Numbered from the stretch's first letter, positions 44,651 to 57,407 are shown. The stretch: 64,000 nucleotides of DNA from Campanula takesimana (GCA_026119855.1 JAOWBW010001126.1:365777-429776); one strand, 5' to 3'. The notes: generated by a model from the letters alone, not told the origin. A program made the numbers and translations.

Positions 44651-46763
44651 TGTCGCGCCCCGACCCGTGGTCCTACTTGGCCCCACGCCCGGGACACGCG
44701 AGGAAGACGTCGTAAAGCAACTCTGAGAAAATTTTTCGAAATATATTTTCATAAAAAGGTTCACACAACCAACACGTCACCAAAACATGACTTTAAGTCA
44801 CAAAACAAACTTTCTCAAATGAGTACTTAGCCACTTGGCTATAACAAACTTTACCTATAAAATTTACAAACACGAACACCAACTAAAAGAGATGATACAA
44901 ATAACTGAGTCACGGGTACACTACCCTAAAGGTATTACATTTACATAATGTATCCTTTATACATATCACTTCCCAAAAGTCTTACCAAAGATCTCTTTAC
45001 CAACGTCCTCCCTGTGCTGTGACCTATTCCCTGGACTCATTCTTATCTAAAACGGTAAACAAATAAGGGGTGAGAATAAATCTCAGTAAGTTACTAAAAT
45101 GCAACTACATTACATGCTAATATGATGATCATAAAGAAACAATATTAACAAATAAGCGTATAACACATAGCACATAACATGAGAGGCTCCCTATCGCCAA
45201 CCGTCCCATACCGGTTGGAAATAACGACCAACTCATCATGCAACACATAAAGCGGAAATAAACACTCATACGTGGATACTGAGCCAAGGTTCTCAAACCA
45301 AACAATATCCATCTGAGAGGCATCAACTGAGCAGCATCGAAGAGCTGAAACGGGTTCCGGAACCAAACAACAACAACAACAACGGGGGGAAAATGACACA
45401 AAGTCATAACCCAAAGTGCCCAACCTTTGGCCTAAGGAAGGGGGTTAAAAATGGGAAACCAATGATAGGAGCCTTATAATGTACTTGGCTCGGAGACCAT
45501 TATAATCCCTATCACTGCCCAACACACACAAAAGTACCAGCTGGACTTTACACGCAAGCACCATATAGAAATACTTGCTTAAACAACAATCAGGGACAAT
45601 GATTCCAATGTAGGGAACCATGCCAAACACATCAAGAAGATGAACCATTCAACACATTACAAAATGTTCAACAATGCTCACTTAATCCATTACTCACATT
45701 TCACAACACTTGTGTTCACAAAGGAACCAATTCTACCACTTTAGTGATCCACAACAATCATCTAACTACTTTAGGACACTACCCAAAACTAGACCAAGAT
45801 TGACCTTTAAATCCCTTGGTTTGAAAACTCTAAATTTTTCAGATGACTGGGCGGTCGCCCAAACAGGGCTGTGCGGCCGCCCAAAATACTCTGTCCCAAG
45901 AGTAAAACCTTTCAGATAGATGTGCGGCCGCACGCCCTTTTTGGGCGGCCGCCCACATCACCTGGCAGACCAAAACTTAACCAAAGTTCACTCCTTTCGT
46001 TTCACAACCCAAAATTACTTGTACTTGTAACACTTAACATTTGCAACTAATACAAAGACTACAAATCCAGTCTTTAAACAATTCTAACACCCAACAAGAA
46101 CCATTTCCATACTACTCCTTCTGTCACAAGTTTACAAGTATAAATAAAACATACCCAAACATTATTTCACAACATATAAAGCATATATAGCATACTTATG
46201 ACCATTTTAACATTTAAAAGGGGGATTAGTAACTTACCAATTGACGAAATTCTACCGATTAAACTTTTCAATTTTGTAGTCAAAATGATCTCGGATGTTG
46301 AATAAGCACTTCTACTTAGTTGGATTGTTGACATGAGGTGAAAATCAAGAGGGCGGTGGAATTTTAGGGCCATAAACCTTTTGTTCATGGCGAAGGGACG
46401 GAGCACAGAGAAAATGAGGAGAGCAAAGACTTCTCCACGAAGTCTGATGAAGTGCATATTTATCTTTTCAAATTTTACAAAACACCCCCTCAAAAATTGG
46501 TTTATTACAATTAAACCTCTAAGGTTTTCAATCTAACACACTAGCTCCTCAAATATTCTAATTTTTTTTTAAAATACTAATCTAACTACTTAACTCTTAT
46601 TAATATTAACTAGTTATTTAACTAACTCTAAATAATCCAATAAGATGTATAATTCATATAATATGATGCAACACATAAAATGCGCATATAATTTTAAATT
46701 TAAAATTCTCAATATATATAAAATAAGTATAAAATAAATAAAACGGATTTTGGGGTCGTTACA
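44651..46763 (-). repeat. Element C LTR 2 (shared middle LTR)
   Basis: 2113 bp, acting as the 5' LTR of the left unit and the 3' LTR of the right unit. It has no target duplication of its own, as expected for an array made by recombination and not by two insertions. The GC-rich boxes are at about 45848-45955. Confidence 0.95.
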
Positions 46764-48913
46764 CTCACTCCCCCTTAAAGAAAATTCGACCCGAATTTTA
46801 GGATTGTTTACCTCAACCCTCAAACAACCCAGGATACTTCCTTTCATTTCAATCTCGAAGCTTCACACTGAGTTCAATATCCTCTAAAACTTTAGACATA
46901 TCGGAGAAGAATCATAAACACAATTGCGTAGCATCAACACATGGAATTTATTATCAACCTCGTCGAGAGAAGGAAGTAACACAGGACGATAAACTCAACC
47001 TCTAGCTCTTTCCAAAATCTCAAAAGAACTGACATATTAAACAACTCCACGAGAAGTAAAGGTATATCCCTCGAATTCTTAGAATCAACTGAACAAGTTC
47101 TCAACTTGTCTACAAGAATCTGAATGGTTATTTCTAACTGACTATCTGACTGAGGGTGAAAGTCATACTAAGTCTCAATTCCGAACCCCAGGTCTTCTGA
47201 AATGCTTGCCAAAATCAAGATGTAAATAAGGAACCCATATCTATTACCATGCTCGTAGACATCCCATGAAATCGAACTATCTTCTGAACAAATAACTGAC
47301 AACTGATATTTTACTTCCAGATTATTCACAACTCAAGGACTTAGTTGAATACTTAGAATTCCTCGCATCAAACAATTAAAGGTAACTCCTCGAATTTATC
47401 TCAATACTCTACTTCTACTTGGATTCATAATTAAATTGGTCTTGTGTATCCCTTCAAGTATCTATAGTTGAACTCCGTTATACATGTTTAATTCCACTAA
47501 GTGTTGACTACATACTCTGCTATAGAAGTTAAAATTCCATCACTAGCCACGAACAAAATCTTATTGTCTGTCATTATTCATTCCACGAGTAATTTTTGAT
47601 AGTTGATATTATTCAATAGAGTAGAAATTTAAAGCTTTCACAATCGCAAAGTCACACCATGTCTCAACTCACGAAGACTCTAAAGTGTTAATTCCTCTAA
47701 CATTCCCCATTTAGTTTTATCACCCATGAACTATAAGTCAATGAATCTTCTAACACAATACCTTTCCCGATAATATAATATGGTAAACACTTCAAGTCTA
47801 ACTCCATCAAAGTCATTCACTAATGCAATGGATGTATAATCGCAATAAATCTCAATTTATGGGTAGGATAATTTTGTTGATAAGGAATCAATCTTCTCAA
47901 AACACACATTGTTACCGTACCATCCTGAAGCAATGAACATCTAAATCACTCTTTAAGGCATCTCTATGAATAATGAATTTATCAAATCCACTATAAGGGT
48001 AAGCTTGACATATCCACTAGAAATTAGTAACACTAATCATATCCTCTAGATAACTGTAGTACTAGTTAAATCCATTAAGCAATATCAATACTGAAATTGT
48101 CATCAACTCTCGATTCATCAATTAACACTCGCAACAATTATACTCGTTCACTCTTACCAATCCATCGAGATAGTGCATCTTTCTGTGTTATGTAGTTAAC
48201 AGTGTAGCTACCTTAGAAATCCATCAATAAATCCTCAACCCTATGCCTGAGTTGAAACTTTCCTCAAAATAATATATCCTCTAACATGAAGACATTCTGC
48301 CCTGATTTTACAAACTGCTACCGCTCTCAAAGAACTCAGACTAGGATTACTTATACAATTCAACGTATCCAACAATACCACTGAAGCAGGTGAGAATTCA
48401 AACTATATAACCACCATTCATGATGTCCATACCCGATATAAAAGCCATCTTTGAAATATACTCAACTAAAATTCTCAACAAATGATAATCACTTCAAATC
48501 AACCACTAAACAATTACTGATCTCTAATGTTGCTCAAACATAGTACCCAACCACTCAAGATCACCCAAGGTTCTCCTCAAGAACAAGTACCACTCAAGGG
48601 AATAAATTTAAAATCTCACAAGGAAAAGGTATCTTTCAATTTAAATGCAAATTTTTCACTACTAACTCCATAAACCAACTACCAGGCACAAGCTTGCAAC
48701 AACAATTTACAAATTTCTTAATGCCTAAATAGCATGAAAGCTAAACACATATATATACCATGCTTAACTAAAACACACTAGCATATAAAATTCCACCACC
48801 ATAACATCAAAACCTTGTGATGACAACATCACTAAACCGGCAAATAAAACATGCCCAAGAATACGCACATCACAAGTATACGACACTTTATCGGTCGTCT
48901 AACACTCCCCCTT
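46764..48913 (-). pseudogene. Element C decayed pol, copy 2
   Basis: Nearly base-for-base repeat of 41732-43880 (one difference noted: an extra A at about 47212). It has the same PPT and the same broken integrase fragment. Confidence 0.75.
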
Positions 48914-48925
48914 AGGAAGACACAT

Positions 48926-49573
48926 CTAACACATAAGGTAAAGACTCAGAAGACACATGTAATCAAGAAGCACAAACACACAAGTATGCGAAGAGCCAGG
49001 GTCTATAAGTGTGTGTGCTCTCAAACTAGACATAGAAATTATACCTCCTGTCACATTAGAAGAATCTGAAATCTGTTGTTGATTGATGGAAGAAACACGA
49101 TCTTGCACCTTAACCTTTCCTGAAGCATCCCTCTTTTGGCCCCGAGATGACCCGGCTGCACTTCCCGATAACTGATTCTTAAATCTAAAGCAACTCTTCT
49201 GAAAGTGACCCAACTGACCATAACTCAAACATTTGCCTTGCTTCTTCCAACATTTTTCTTCTAAATGTCCCATCCTTTAACAGTAGTTACATACTCGTTT
49301 ACTTCGAGTTCCTTTATTATGCGGCCCTTGAAAAGATGCCCTCGCTTGCGAAGGTGTTCCTTGATATTCTCTACTATCTCCACGCTGGGGTTGCGGTTTT
49401 ACCTGTTCTCCTCGTTTTGTCACATCTGAGGTTTCAATCTTGGTTTTATGCTCCTCTATATCGTCAATGATTTTCATAACAGCTTCAAACATACCTTGGA
49501 ACAGTGCTCGAACCTCTTCTCTAGCGTTACCCGACCCTGAAGGCCCTGACTGATTCCCTTCGGTGCCAACCAT
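48926..49573 (-). pseudogene. Element C shortened gag, copy 2
   Basis: Same as the gag remnant at 43893-44540, shifted by 5033 bp. Capsid deletion, knuckle stop and Cys-to-Tyr change are all shared, showing they predate the tandem duplication. Confidence 0.8.
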
Positions 49574-49683
49574 TTTCAATAAGTACCTGCATAAAACTCT
49601 CAACGTTACTTACCCTATACACAACTACCCTTCTAGGTCATTTAGTCATTCTAGACCATCTACAACCTAGCTCTGATACCAAC

Positions 49684-51796
49684 TGTCGCGCCCCGACCCG
49701 TGGTCCTACTTGGCCCCACGCCCGGGACACGCGAGGAAGACGTCGTAAAGCAACTCTGAGAAAATTTTTCGAAATATATTTTCATAAAAAGGTTCACACA
49801 ACCAACACGTCACCAAAACATGACTTTAAGTCACAAAACAAACTTTCTCAAATGAGTACTTAGCCACTTGGCTATAACAAACTTTACCTATAAAATTTAC
49901 AAACACGAACACCAACTAAAAGAGATGATACAAATAACTGAGTCACGGGTACACTACCCTAAAGGTATTACATTTACATAATGTATCCTTTATACATATC
50001 ACTTCCCAAAAGTCTTACCAAAGATCTCTTTACCAACGTCCTCCCTGTGCTGTGACCTATTCCCTGGACTCATTCTTATCTAAAACGGTAAACAAATAAG
50101 GGGTGAGAATAAATCTCAGTAAGTTACTAAAATGCAACTACATTACATGCTAATATGATGATCATAAAGAAACAATATTAACAAATAAGCGTATAACACA
50201 TAGCACATAACATGAGAGGCTCCCTATCGCCAACCGTCCCATACCGGTTGGAAATAACGACCAACTCATCATGCAACACATAAAGCGGAAATAAACACTC
50301 ATACGTGGATACTGAGCCAAGGTTCTCAAACCAAACAATATCCATCTGAGAGGCATCAACTGAGCAGCATCGAAGAGCTGAAACGGGTTCCGGAACCAAA
50401 CAACAACAACAACAACGGGGGGAAAATGACACAAAGTCATAACCCAAAGTGCCCAACCTTTGGCCTAAGGAAGGGGGTTAAAAATGGGAAACCAATGATA
50501 GGAGCCTTATAATGTACTTGGCTCGGAGACCATTATAATCCCTATCACTGCCCAACACACACAAAAGTACCAGCTGGACTTTACACGCAAGCACCATATA
50601 GAAATACTTGCTTAAACAACAATCAGGGACAATGATTCCAATGTAGGGAACCATGCCAAACACATCAAGAAGATGAACCATTCAACACATTACAAAATGT
50701 TCAACAATGCTCACTTAATCCATTACTCACATTTCACAACACTTGTGTTCACAAAGGAACCAATTCTACCACTTTAGTGATCCACAACAATCATCTAACT
50801 ACTTTAGGACACTACCCAAAACTAGACCAAGATTGACCTTTAAATCCCTTGGTTTGAAAACTCTAAATTTTTCAGATGACTGGGCGGTCGCCCAAACAGG
50901 GCTGTGCGGCCGCCCAAAATACTCTGTCCCAAGAGTAAAACCTTTCAGATAGATGTGCGGCCGCACGCCCTTTTTGGGCGGCCGCCCACATCACCTGGCA
51001 GACCAAAACTTAACCAAAGTTCACTCCTTTCGTTTCACAACCCAAAATTACTTGTACTTGTAACACTTAACATTTGCAACTAATACAAAGACTACAAATC
51101 CAGTCTTTAAACAATTCTAACACCCAACAAGAACCATTTCCATACTACTCCTTCTGTCACAAGTTTACAAGTATAAATAAAACATACCCAAACATTATTT
51201 CACAACATATAAAGCATATATAGCATACTTATGACCATTTTAACATTTAAAAGGGGGATTAGTAACTTACCAATTGACGAAATTCTACCGATTAAACTTT
51301 TCAATTTTGTAGTCAAAATGATCTCGGATGTTGAATAAGCACTTCTACTTAGTTGGATTGTTGACATGAGGTGAAAATCAAGAGGGCGGTGGAATTTAGG
51401 GCCATAAACCCTTTTGTTCATGGCGAAGGGACGGAGCACAGAGAAAATGAGGAGAGCAAGACTTCTCCACGAAGTCTGATGAAGTGCATATTTATCTTTT
51501 TCAAATTTTACAAAACACCCCCTCAAAATTGGTTTATTACAATTAAACCTCTAAGGTTTTCAATCTAACACACTAGCTCCTCAAATATTCTAAATTTTTT
51601 TTTAAAATACTAATCTAACTACTTAACTCTTATTAATATTAACTAGTTATTTAACTAACTCTAAATAATCCAATAAGATGTATAATTCATATAATATGAT
51701 GCAACACATAAAATGCGCATATAATTTTAAATTTAAAATTCTCAATATATATAAAATAAGTATAAAATAAATAAAACGGATTTTGGGGTCGTTACA
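49684..51796 (-). repeat. Element C LTR 3
   Basis: 2113 bp. Boxes at about 50881-50990. Between 51380 and 51600 it shows several homopolymer-length changes relative to LTRs 1 and 2 (for example ggaatttagg versus ggaattttagg). It ends GTTACA against agagt. Confidence 0.95.
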
Positions 51797-51801
51797 AGAG
51801 T

Positions 51802-51904
51802 TGTGTGGAGAAACCATAATGTTGAGGAGTCTACTTGGGAGCTTCGAGATGAAATGGAGAGGAAATATCATTGGTTATTTGATTCGTTTGGTAAGTCATC
51901 CTAA
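51802..51904 (+). pseudogene. Element B chromodomain, second half
   Basis: Reads VWRNHNVEESTWELRDEMER and ends in a stop at 51902-51904. It joins the first half at 39615 in frame once element C and one agagt copy are removed. The aromatic and acidic residues (W, EE, W) match the chromodomain end in element A. Confidence 0.9.
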
Positions 51905-51919
51905 AATTCGGGATGAATT

Positions 51920-51938
51920 TTCTTTAAGGGGGAGTGAT
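51920..51938 (+). other. Element B polypurine tract
   Basis: TTCTTTAAGGGGGAGTGAT lies directly before the 3' LTR, identical in core to those of A and C. Confidence 0.9.
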
Positions 51939-54101
51939 TGTAGCGACCCCAAAACCCGTCCCTATTTATTTTATATTTTGGGAATTTTAATTTGACATTA
52001 TATGTGCATTTTATGTGTTGCATCATATTTTATAATTTGCACATCTTACTTGATTATTTGTGTTATTTACTTAGTTAGTAATAATAATGATTAAGGGAGT
52101 TAAATGATTAAGTTGAAACTTTAGGGTCCTTTGTGAAAATGTAACTTTAGGGGTTTATGTGCTCAAATTGAAAGTTGGGTGACCAAAATGTAATTTTGGG
52201 ATAAAATCCCTTATAACAAGTTTATCTTTCTCTCCCTCTGTGTCATTAACAACAACAGAGTATTCTCCCGTACGTTCCTAGGGTTAAAGAAAGAAAAGGT
52301 AAGTTCAACTCATTTCGATTTAATTCTTTTTATCGACTTACCCGTTTTAAAAACTAATTATATAAAAATGACCAGGGCGTCGAGTAGGTCATTTCTATCC
52401 GAACAAAACTTATTTCAGCGATACTTTTCCGGGAATAGGTAAGTTACTAATTCCCTTTAAATATTAAAATGGTCATATATGCTATACTTGATACTTGTAC
52501 TTGTTAATTTTGTGATTTGAATAATATTTGTGATACTTATAATTTTGGGACAAAGGGAGTATTTGGAAAGTTGATGTTGGTTGTTTAAAGAAGCTATATT
52601 TGTGTTGTATAACTCAGTTGGGTTGAATTATGTTGGTAAGATAGATGTTGGTTCGTACTTTTGGGACGGTGAAACGAAAGAAGTAAAATTAGTAAGTTTT
52701 GTGCCTGGCGGGTGTGTTGGGCGGCCGCCCAATTAGGGCGTGCGGCCGCACACTTATCTGGAAGGTTTTTGTCTTGGGGCAGAGTGTTTTGGGCGGCCGC
52801 ATAGGCTGGTGTGGGCGACCGCCCAGGGTTGCTGGAAAAGTTAAGTGTTCCATTTCAAGTGATTTAAAGTTCAAGTTTGGTCTAGGTCTTAGGTGATATC
52901 CTAGAATACCTAGAGGGTTGTTGTGGAACACCCTAGTGTTGAAATTGGTTCCTTTGTGAACAAATGTGTTATGGAATGTGAATAAGTGTTATATGGGGTA
53001 TTGTTGAACATCTTTTGATGTGTGTTGGATTGGTTCATCTTTGTGATGTGTTTGGTTTGATTCCTTACTTTGGAATCATTGCCCCTGGTTGTTGTTCAAG
53101 CAAGTACTCATTACTGTGCTCTCGTGTAAAGTCCAGCTGGTACTTCTTGTTGTGGTGTCAGGACAGTGGTAGGGATTACATCATGTAAGGCTTCTATCAT
53201 TGGTTTCCCATTGTTTATGATATCGGGCAGTGGTAGGGATTACAATGGCACACGAGCCAAGTTCATTGTAAGGCTTCTATCATTGGTTTCCCATTTTTAA
53301 CCCCCTTCCTTAGGCCAAAGGTGGCACTTTGGGTTATGACTATGTGTCATTTTCCCTCTTGTTGTTGTTGTTGTTGTGTTGTTGTTTGGTTTCATGAACC
53401 GGTTTCAGCCCTTTGGTGCTGCTCAGTTGATACCTCTCAGATGGTTATATGGTTGTTTCTAGAACCTTGGCTCAGTATCTACGTATGAGTTTTTATTTCC
53501 GCCTTATGTGTGTATGATGAGTTGGTCGTTATTTCCAATTGGTATGGGACGGTTGGCGATAGGGAGCCTCTCATGTTATGTGCTATGTGGATGATTATTG
53601 ACATTGTTCAATTTCGAGTATCATTTCAGCATGTAACGTAGTTGCATTTTAGTAGCTTACTGAGATTCATTCTCACCCTTATTTGTTTACTGTTTTAGAT
53701 AAAGGAGAGCACAGGGGATAGGTCACTTCAAGGAGGACGTCGAGGTGTGATTTTGGGTAAGACATTTTGGGAAAGTAAGTTTGGTATGTAAAGGCTACAT
53801 TATATAAATGTATAACCTTTTGGGTAGTGTACCCGTAACTTCATCTTTGTATCACCTATTTTTGGATCATGTTGGTGAGTTGTAAATTTGTAAGTAAAGT
53901 GTGTAAGCCTTATGGCAAAGTACTTTGGATTTGTTAAAGTTTGTTTATGGGATATGAAACCAAGTTTCAAGTAAATGTGTTTGGTTATATGAAACTTTTA
54001 TGAAAGTATATTTCGAAAAATTTTCCTAAAATGTTTTATGACATCTTCCGTGCGTGTCCCGAGTGTGGGGCCAAGTAGGACCACTGGTACGGGGCGCGAC
54101 A
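51939..54101 (+). repeat. Element B 3' LTR
   Basis: 2163 bp. Boxes at 52719-52730, 52740-52751, 52791-52802 (last base changed, gggcggccgcat) and 52813-52824. Ends GCGCGACA, followed by tgtag. Confidence 0.95.
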
Positions 54102-54106
54102 TGTAG

Positions 54107-54852
54107 TGTCCTACTCCTTACAATGATAGCACTCTACCGATCCTCTGGCAACCCTTGGTCTTTCTTTGTTCTCCTCATACTGATACCCACCCCGATTACA
54201 CTTTCCCTTGACCGTGTTCTCCCTTTATTGCTAGAACCTGGTCTTCCCCTACTAGTTGTAGCCAAGACCGATTCCGAAGTAGACGTGTCCCCAACTTCTT
54301 TTTGTGATTTTCCTCGCCCAAGAGAAAGTCCTTAACATTATCATACTTCAATTGTTCTTACCCGCTGAAGCATTTAACGCTGTCACCGTTCCGCTCCAAC
54401 TCCTTGGTAAGGACGCTAGCAATAAACACGCATTAACCTCGTCACTGAAAGTAATCTCCAACGCAGTCAATGAGTCTATAATATCCATAAACTCATCGAT
54501 GTGTTTAGCTATGGATCCTCCCTCTTGCATCTTGAGACTACCCATCTTGCGTATCAAATCAACCTTATTTGCAGCAGATGGAGTTTCAAATCTCTCAGTA
54601 AGATAATCCAATAGCTCCTTGGTGGTTTTCGCCTTCCTGGTAGTCTTCGTGATCCACTTCGACAAGTAGATCGAACCACCCCTAAGGCTTTCGATCCATG
54701 AGATCCCAGTCTTCCTGCTTTTCTTTTTCCGGTTTGACTCCTGTTAGAGGCTTATAGAGATCCTTATTATACAAGAGATCCTCTATTTGCATCCTCCAAT
54801 ATCCATAGTCAGACCCATCAAATTTCTCCACTACTTGTTTATCCTTGCCCAT
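54107..54852 (-). pseudogene. Element F gag
   Basis: Starts MGKDKQVVEKFDGSDYGYWR at 54852 (copia gag start). A stop and frameshift near 54670-54680 follow. It then continues TKELLDYLTERFETPSAANK and SIAKHIDEFMDIIDSLTALE, typical of TNT1-like gag. Near 54115 the knuckle begins CYHC and is cut by element B; its other half (YKRDC) is at about 32960. The PBS region beside the LTR (TGATATCAATAGC) is degenerate. Confidence 0.82.
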
Positions 54853-54905
54853 TCTGATTGCTTGATAAACCCCTTTGAATCGTCAAAAAAAGCTATTGAT
54901 ATCAT

Positions 54906-55389
54906 TGTTGTGGAATAGACCCTCCAACACCCAACACCCAAGCAAATCGCAAGAAAACCCGGCACCACAAACAAGCACAAGAAATAAGAAACCCAAAGCA
55001 AAGACAAAACGAACACAAGAAATTGTTTACCCAGTTCGTCAATATGTTTGACAACGTCTGGGGGCACTACCAAGCCAGGATCTTGCACTATAATATGTTA
55101 TTCTGGAGTTACAATGAGTTATGGGGCGGAACATTGTTTATATAGCAAACCTAGAAAGAGTCCTAAACCTAAACATAAGAGGAATCCCAAATAACTGCAA
55201 TTCCCCGCAACCTGTGACGCGGCACCAGGCGCCCGCCTGGTCCTATGCAAGCGCCCGCCTGCATTTATTTCCGCTAGGAACCAAACCTTTTGCCCGAAAG
55301 GGCGCCGCCTAGTCTATACCAGGCGCCCGCTCGCCTAGCTGCTGCAGAATTTTCTTCTCTCCGTTTCCTTTTAGATCTCTACTCCAACA
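54906..55389 (-). repeat. Element F 5' LTR
   Basis: 484 bp, partner of 31414-31899. Palindromic CCAGGCGCCCGCCTGG at 55225-55240 with three related boxes up to about 55340. Minus-strand TATA at about 55137-55144. Confidence 0.95.
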
Positions 55390-55686
55390 CAAACTAATGT
55401 AGTATTATGTTCATATTTTTTAAATCCTCTACATTTTTTTACTTATTTCTATTGCAATATATTTGTGGAATATATATTTTTTTCCTTTTCTATCTCAAAA
55501 TAAATATTCATTTTTTATCAAGAACAATATACATTTATTCTGAAATTAAGATAACATATATTTAATTTTTTACTCCCTCCGTCACACTTTAAACTACAAA
55601 AGTCAATGCGAAAATTGTCAACTTAATTATACTTTGACTAAAACTGCCAAAACAATTAATCATCCGAAGAAAAAAAATTATTATTG

Positions 55687-57125
55687 TGTAAGATACCCGC
55701 GCGAAGGGGCGCGTGGGATCAAACACGGAACTTTATTTTACAAGTTAATGGAGTCGCCACGTTAATTAATTTTAAACCCAATTCAACGAAAATGGTTAGA
55801 GAAAATGAGTTCGGAGGTCAGGTTACGTCTTGGGAAGGACATAGTTCACCCAATCCGCCCCGGAAATCCGGGTCTCCCTATGTTCATTGACCAAAAATGT
55901 GCAAGTATGTGTGTGTGTGTCTATTTTAAAGATGGGAGAAACTGCCTTTTTAACAGAAACTGTGGGAAAATTAACAAAAAATGGTTAAACTGCAAGAGAC
56001 TTAACAGAAGCTGGTTAAAAGACAAATATATCCTTTCTGGCCAAACCATCCGTACGGATGGTCAGGGCCATCCACGGGATTTCACAGTTTGATCAAAACT
56101 GTCCAGTTTTATGCAGAAACAGAACATTCTGCCTAAAACTGGACTGGACTGTTTTTATTTTCTGTTTCGATTTTGTACATAAACACTAAATACAATCATT
56201 CCTATGCATTTGATCATCCATTTGTACACCAAAAACAAGAATTTTGGGTGTGATCAAGGCAATCATGGGGAGAAAAACAAGAAAGTTGATGAACTTGGCT
56301 TTTGAGCCAAAAACAACCATTTGAATGGGTAAAGATTGAGACTTTACATCCACATGGGTGATTCATCCAAGATTAAACTTTTGGGACAACAAAATCAACC
56401 TTTTGATGGATAAAGATTGAGTCTTTACCATCCAAAGGTGACATTTTTTAAGGCTAAATCAAAGTTTGGGTGATAAAGATTGAAACTTTACCATCCAAAC
56501 ATGATCATCATGACCAAGATAAACAAATACAAGATAAATGTACAAGGATCTTTCCATATGTGCAATGGATCACCAAGCCAAAGTAAAGCATGAAAGTAAA
56601 GGCATGAATGTAAAGACATAAACTTAACAAGTCATAAGATTACATAAATATAAAGACTTTTGAATGTAAAAGAGACAACCATATAAATGAACAACAATGT
56701 AAACAAGATAATACAAGAGATATGAGATGGAGAGAAGATGGGGGAGAAGGAGGCTTCACCTATCTTGGTTTTGGCCTATCTTCCTCTCTCTTTCCACTCA
56801 AGTTTTGTGGCGTTGTGTTTCTGCTGTAATTTGGACAGAGTTTCTCTATCCTGAACTAATTTCTCCCCCCCCCCCTGAAATGATCAGCAAGGGCTTTAAT
56901 TTATAGAGACCTGGAGGTCCCAAACCATCCGTATAGCTGGTGCCTCTCCAGGGCAAAACCATCTGTACGGCTTTTCTTGGCGATATCTGGAATTTTCCAC
57001 TTTTATTCCAGAACAGTCCTAAGGTTTTTGGTTTATCCTAGCGAGGTCCTAGCCTATCAAGTTAATCCTTAAATAGTACTAAGAATACCTCTAAGTTGGT
57101 TTTAATTCAGATTGGGGTACTTACA
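55687..57125 (+). repeat. Element G: solo LTR
   Basis: 1439 bp, TGTAAGATACCC to GGGGTACTTACA (inverted termini), flanked by a perfect 5-bp duplication tattg (55682-55686 and 57126-57130). There is no internal region. It contains the LTR-type string tggagtcgccacg near 55749. It carries its own palindromic boxes, CCATCCGTACGGATGG at 56046-56061 and relatives at 56068, 56925 and 56959. Orientation is tentative. Confidence 0.85.
56101..56144. other. 18-bp hairpin in LTR G
   Basis: Arms 56101-56118 and 56127-56144 pair at 17 of 18 positions (gtccagttttatgcagaa with ttctgcctaaaactggac) around an 8-base loop. Confidence 0.75.
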
Positions 57126-57407
57126 TATTGATTCAACATTAATAATATACTCATTAATAATTTTTAGTTTTTCAAAAACCAATCAAGTTTTTTCTGTAAA
57201 TTCTGTTCAAAGTGTAATGAAATTGACAATTTTTTGTTTGACTTATTGACTAAAGAGGGACTGACATAGTATATTATATTTTTCACTCTCATTTTTTTCA
57301 ATATATCTTCATGGTGAATGGATGCTTGCATGTTATTTATTTTATTTATTTATTCTAATTTTGTATAGTTACAACAGATGGATGAGAATATAAACAACAT
57401 TGAATGT

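Larger units (their letters stand above)
39616..51796 (-). mobile_element. Element C: three-LTR tandem of a non-autonomous gypsy element
   Basis: LTRs at 39616-41731, 44651-46763 and 49684-51796 alternate with two nearly identical internal regions (41732-44650 and 46764-49683); the period is 5035 then 5033 bp. Each internal region has its own PBS and PPT. A single 5-bp duplication flanks the array. No intact gag or pol is present, so movement must have depended on enzymes from a relative such as B. The array is best explained by unequal recombination between LTRs after insertion of one copy. Confidence 0.93.
32975..54101 (+). mobile_element. Element B: Ty3/gypsy chromovirus nested in F
   Basis: LTRs 32975-35141 (2167 bp) and 51939-54101 (2163 bp) begin TGTAGCGACCCC and end GGCGCGACA. 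They are flanked by the perfect duplication tgtag (32970-32974 and 54102-54106). The internal part has the order PBS, gag, protease, RT, RNase H, integrase, chromodomain, PPT. The chromodomain is cut by element C at 39616-51796. Without C it is about 8.9 kb. The Tekay/Del-like assignment rests on integrase and chromodomain wording. Confidence 0.95.
31414..55389 (-). mobile_element. Element F: RT-less Ty1/copia retrotransposon split by element B
   Basis: LTRs 31414-31899 and 54906-55389 begin TGTTGTGGAATAG and end CTCCAACA. They are flanked by a perfect 5-bp duplication caaac (31409-31413 and 55390-55394). The minus strand carries gag (54107-54852) and, beyond element B, the rest of the knuckle, protease and start of integrase (32327-32970). 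There is then only about 400 bp to the PPT, with no RT or RNase H. The gag wording resembles the Tork/TNT1 group. Without B it is about 2.85 kb, so it needs enzymes in trans. Confidence 0.92.
55571..57271. mobile_element. Stowaway-like MITE split by solo LTR G
   Basis: The left part begins TACTCCCTCCGTCACAC and contains ctacaaaagtcaatgcgaaa. The right part ends with the degenerate complement (aattttttgtttgacttatt then agagggactgacatagta). The two ends pair over roughly 50 bases with mismatches. Excising 55687-57125 plus one tattg gives a MITE of about 260 bp. Confidence 0.55.

Noticed and set aside
39616..51796. Two independent insertions of element C side by side.
   Set aside because: The middle LTR is shared and there is only one agagt pair; two insertions would give four LTRs or extra duplications.
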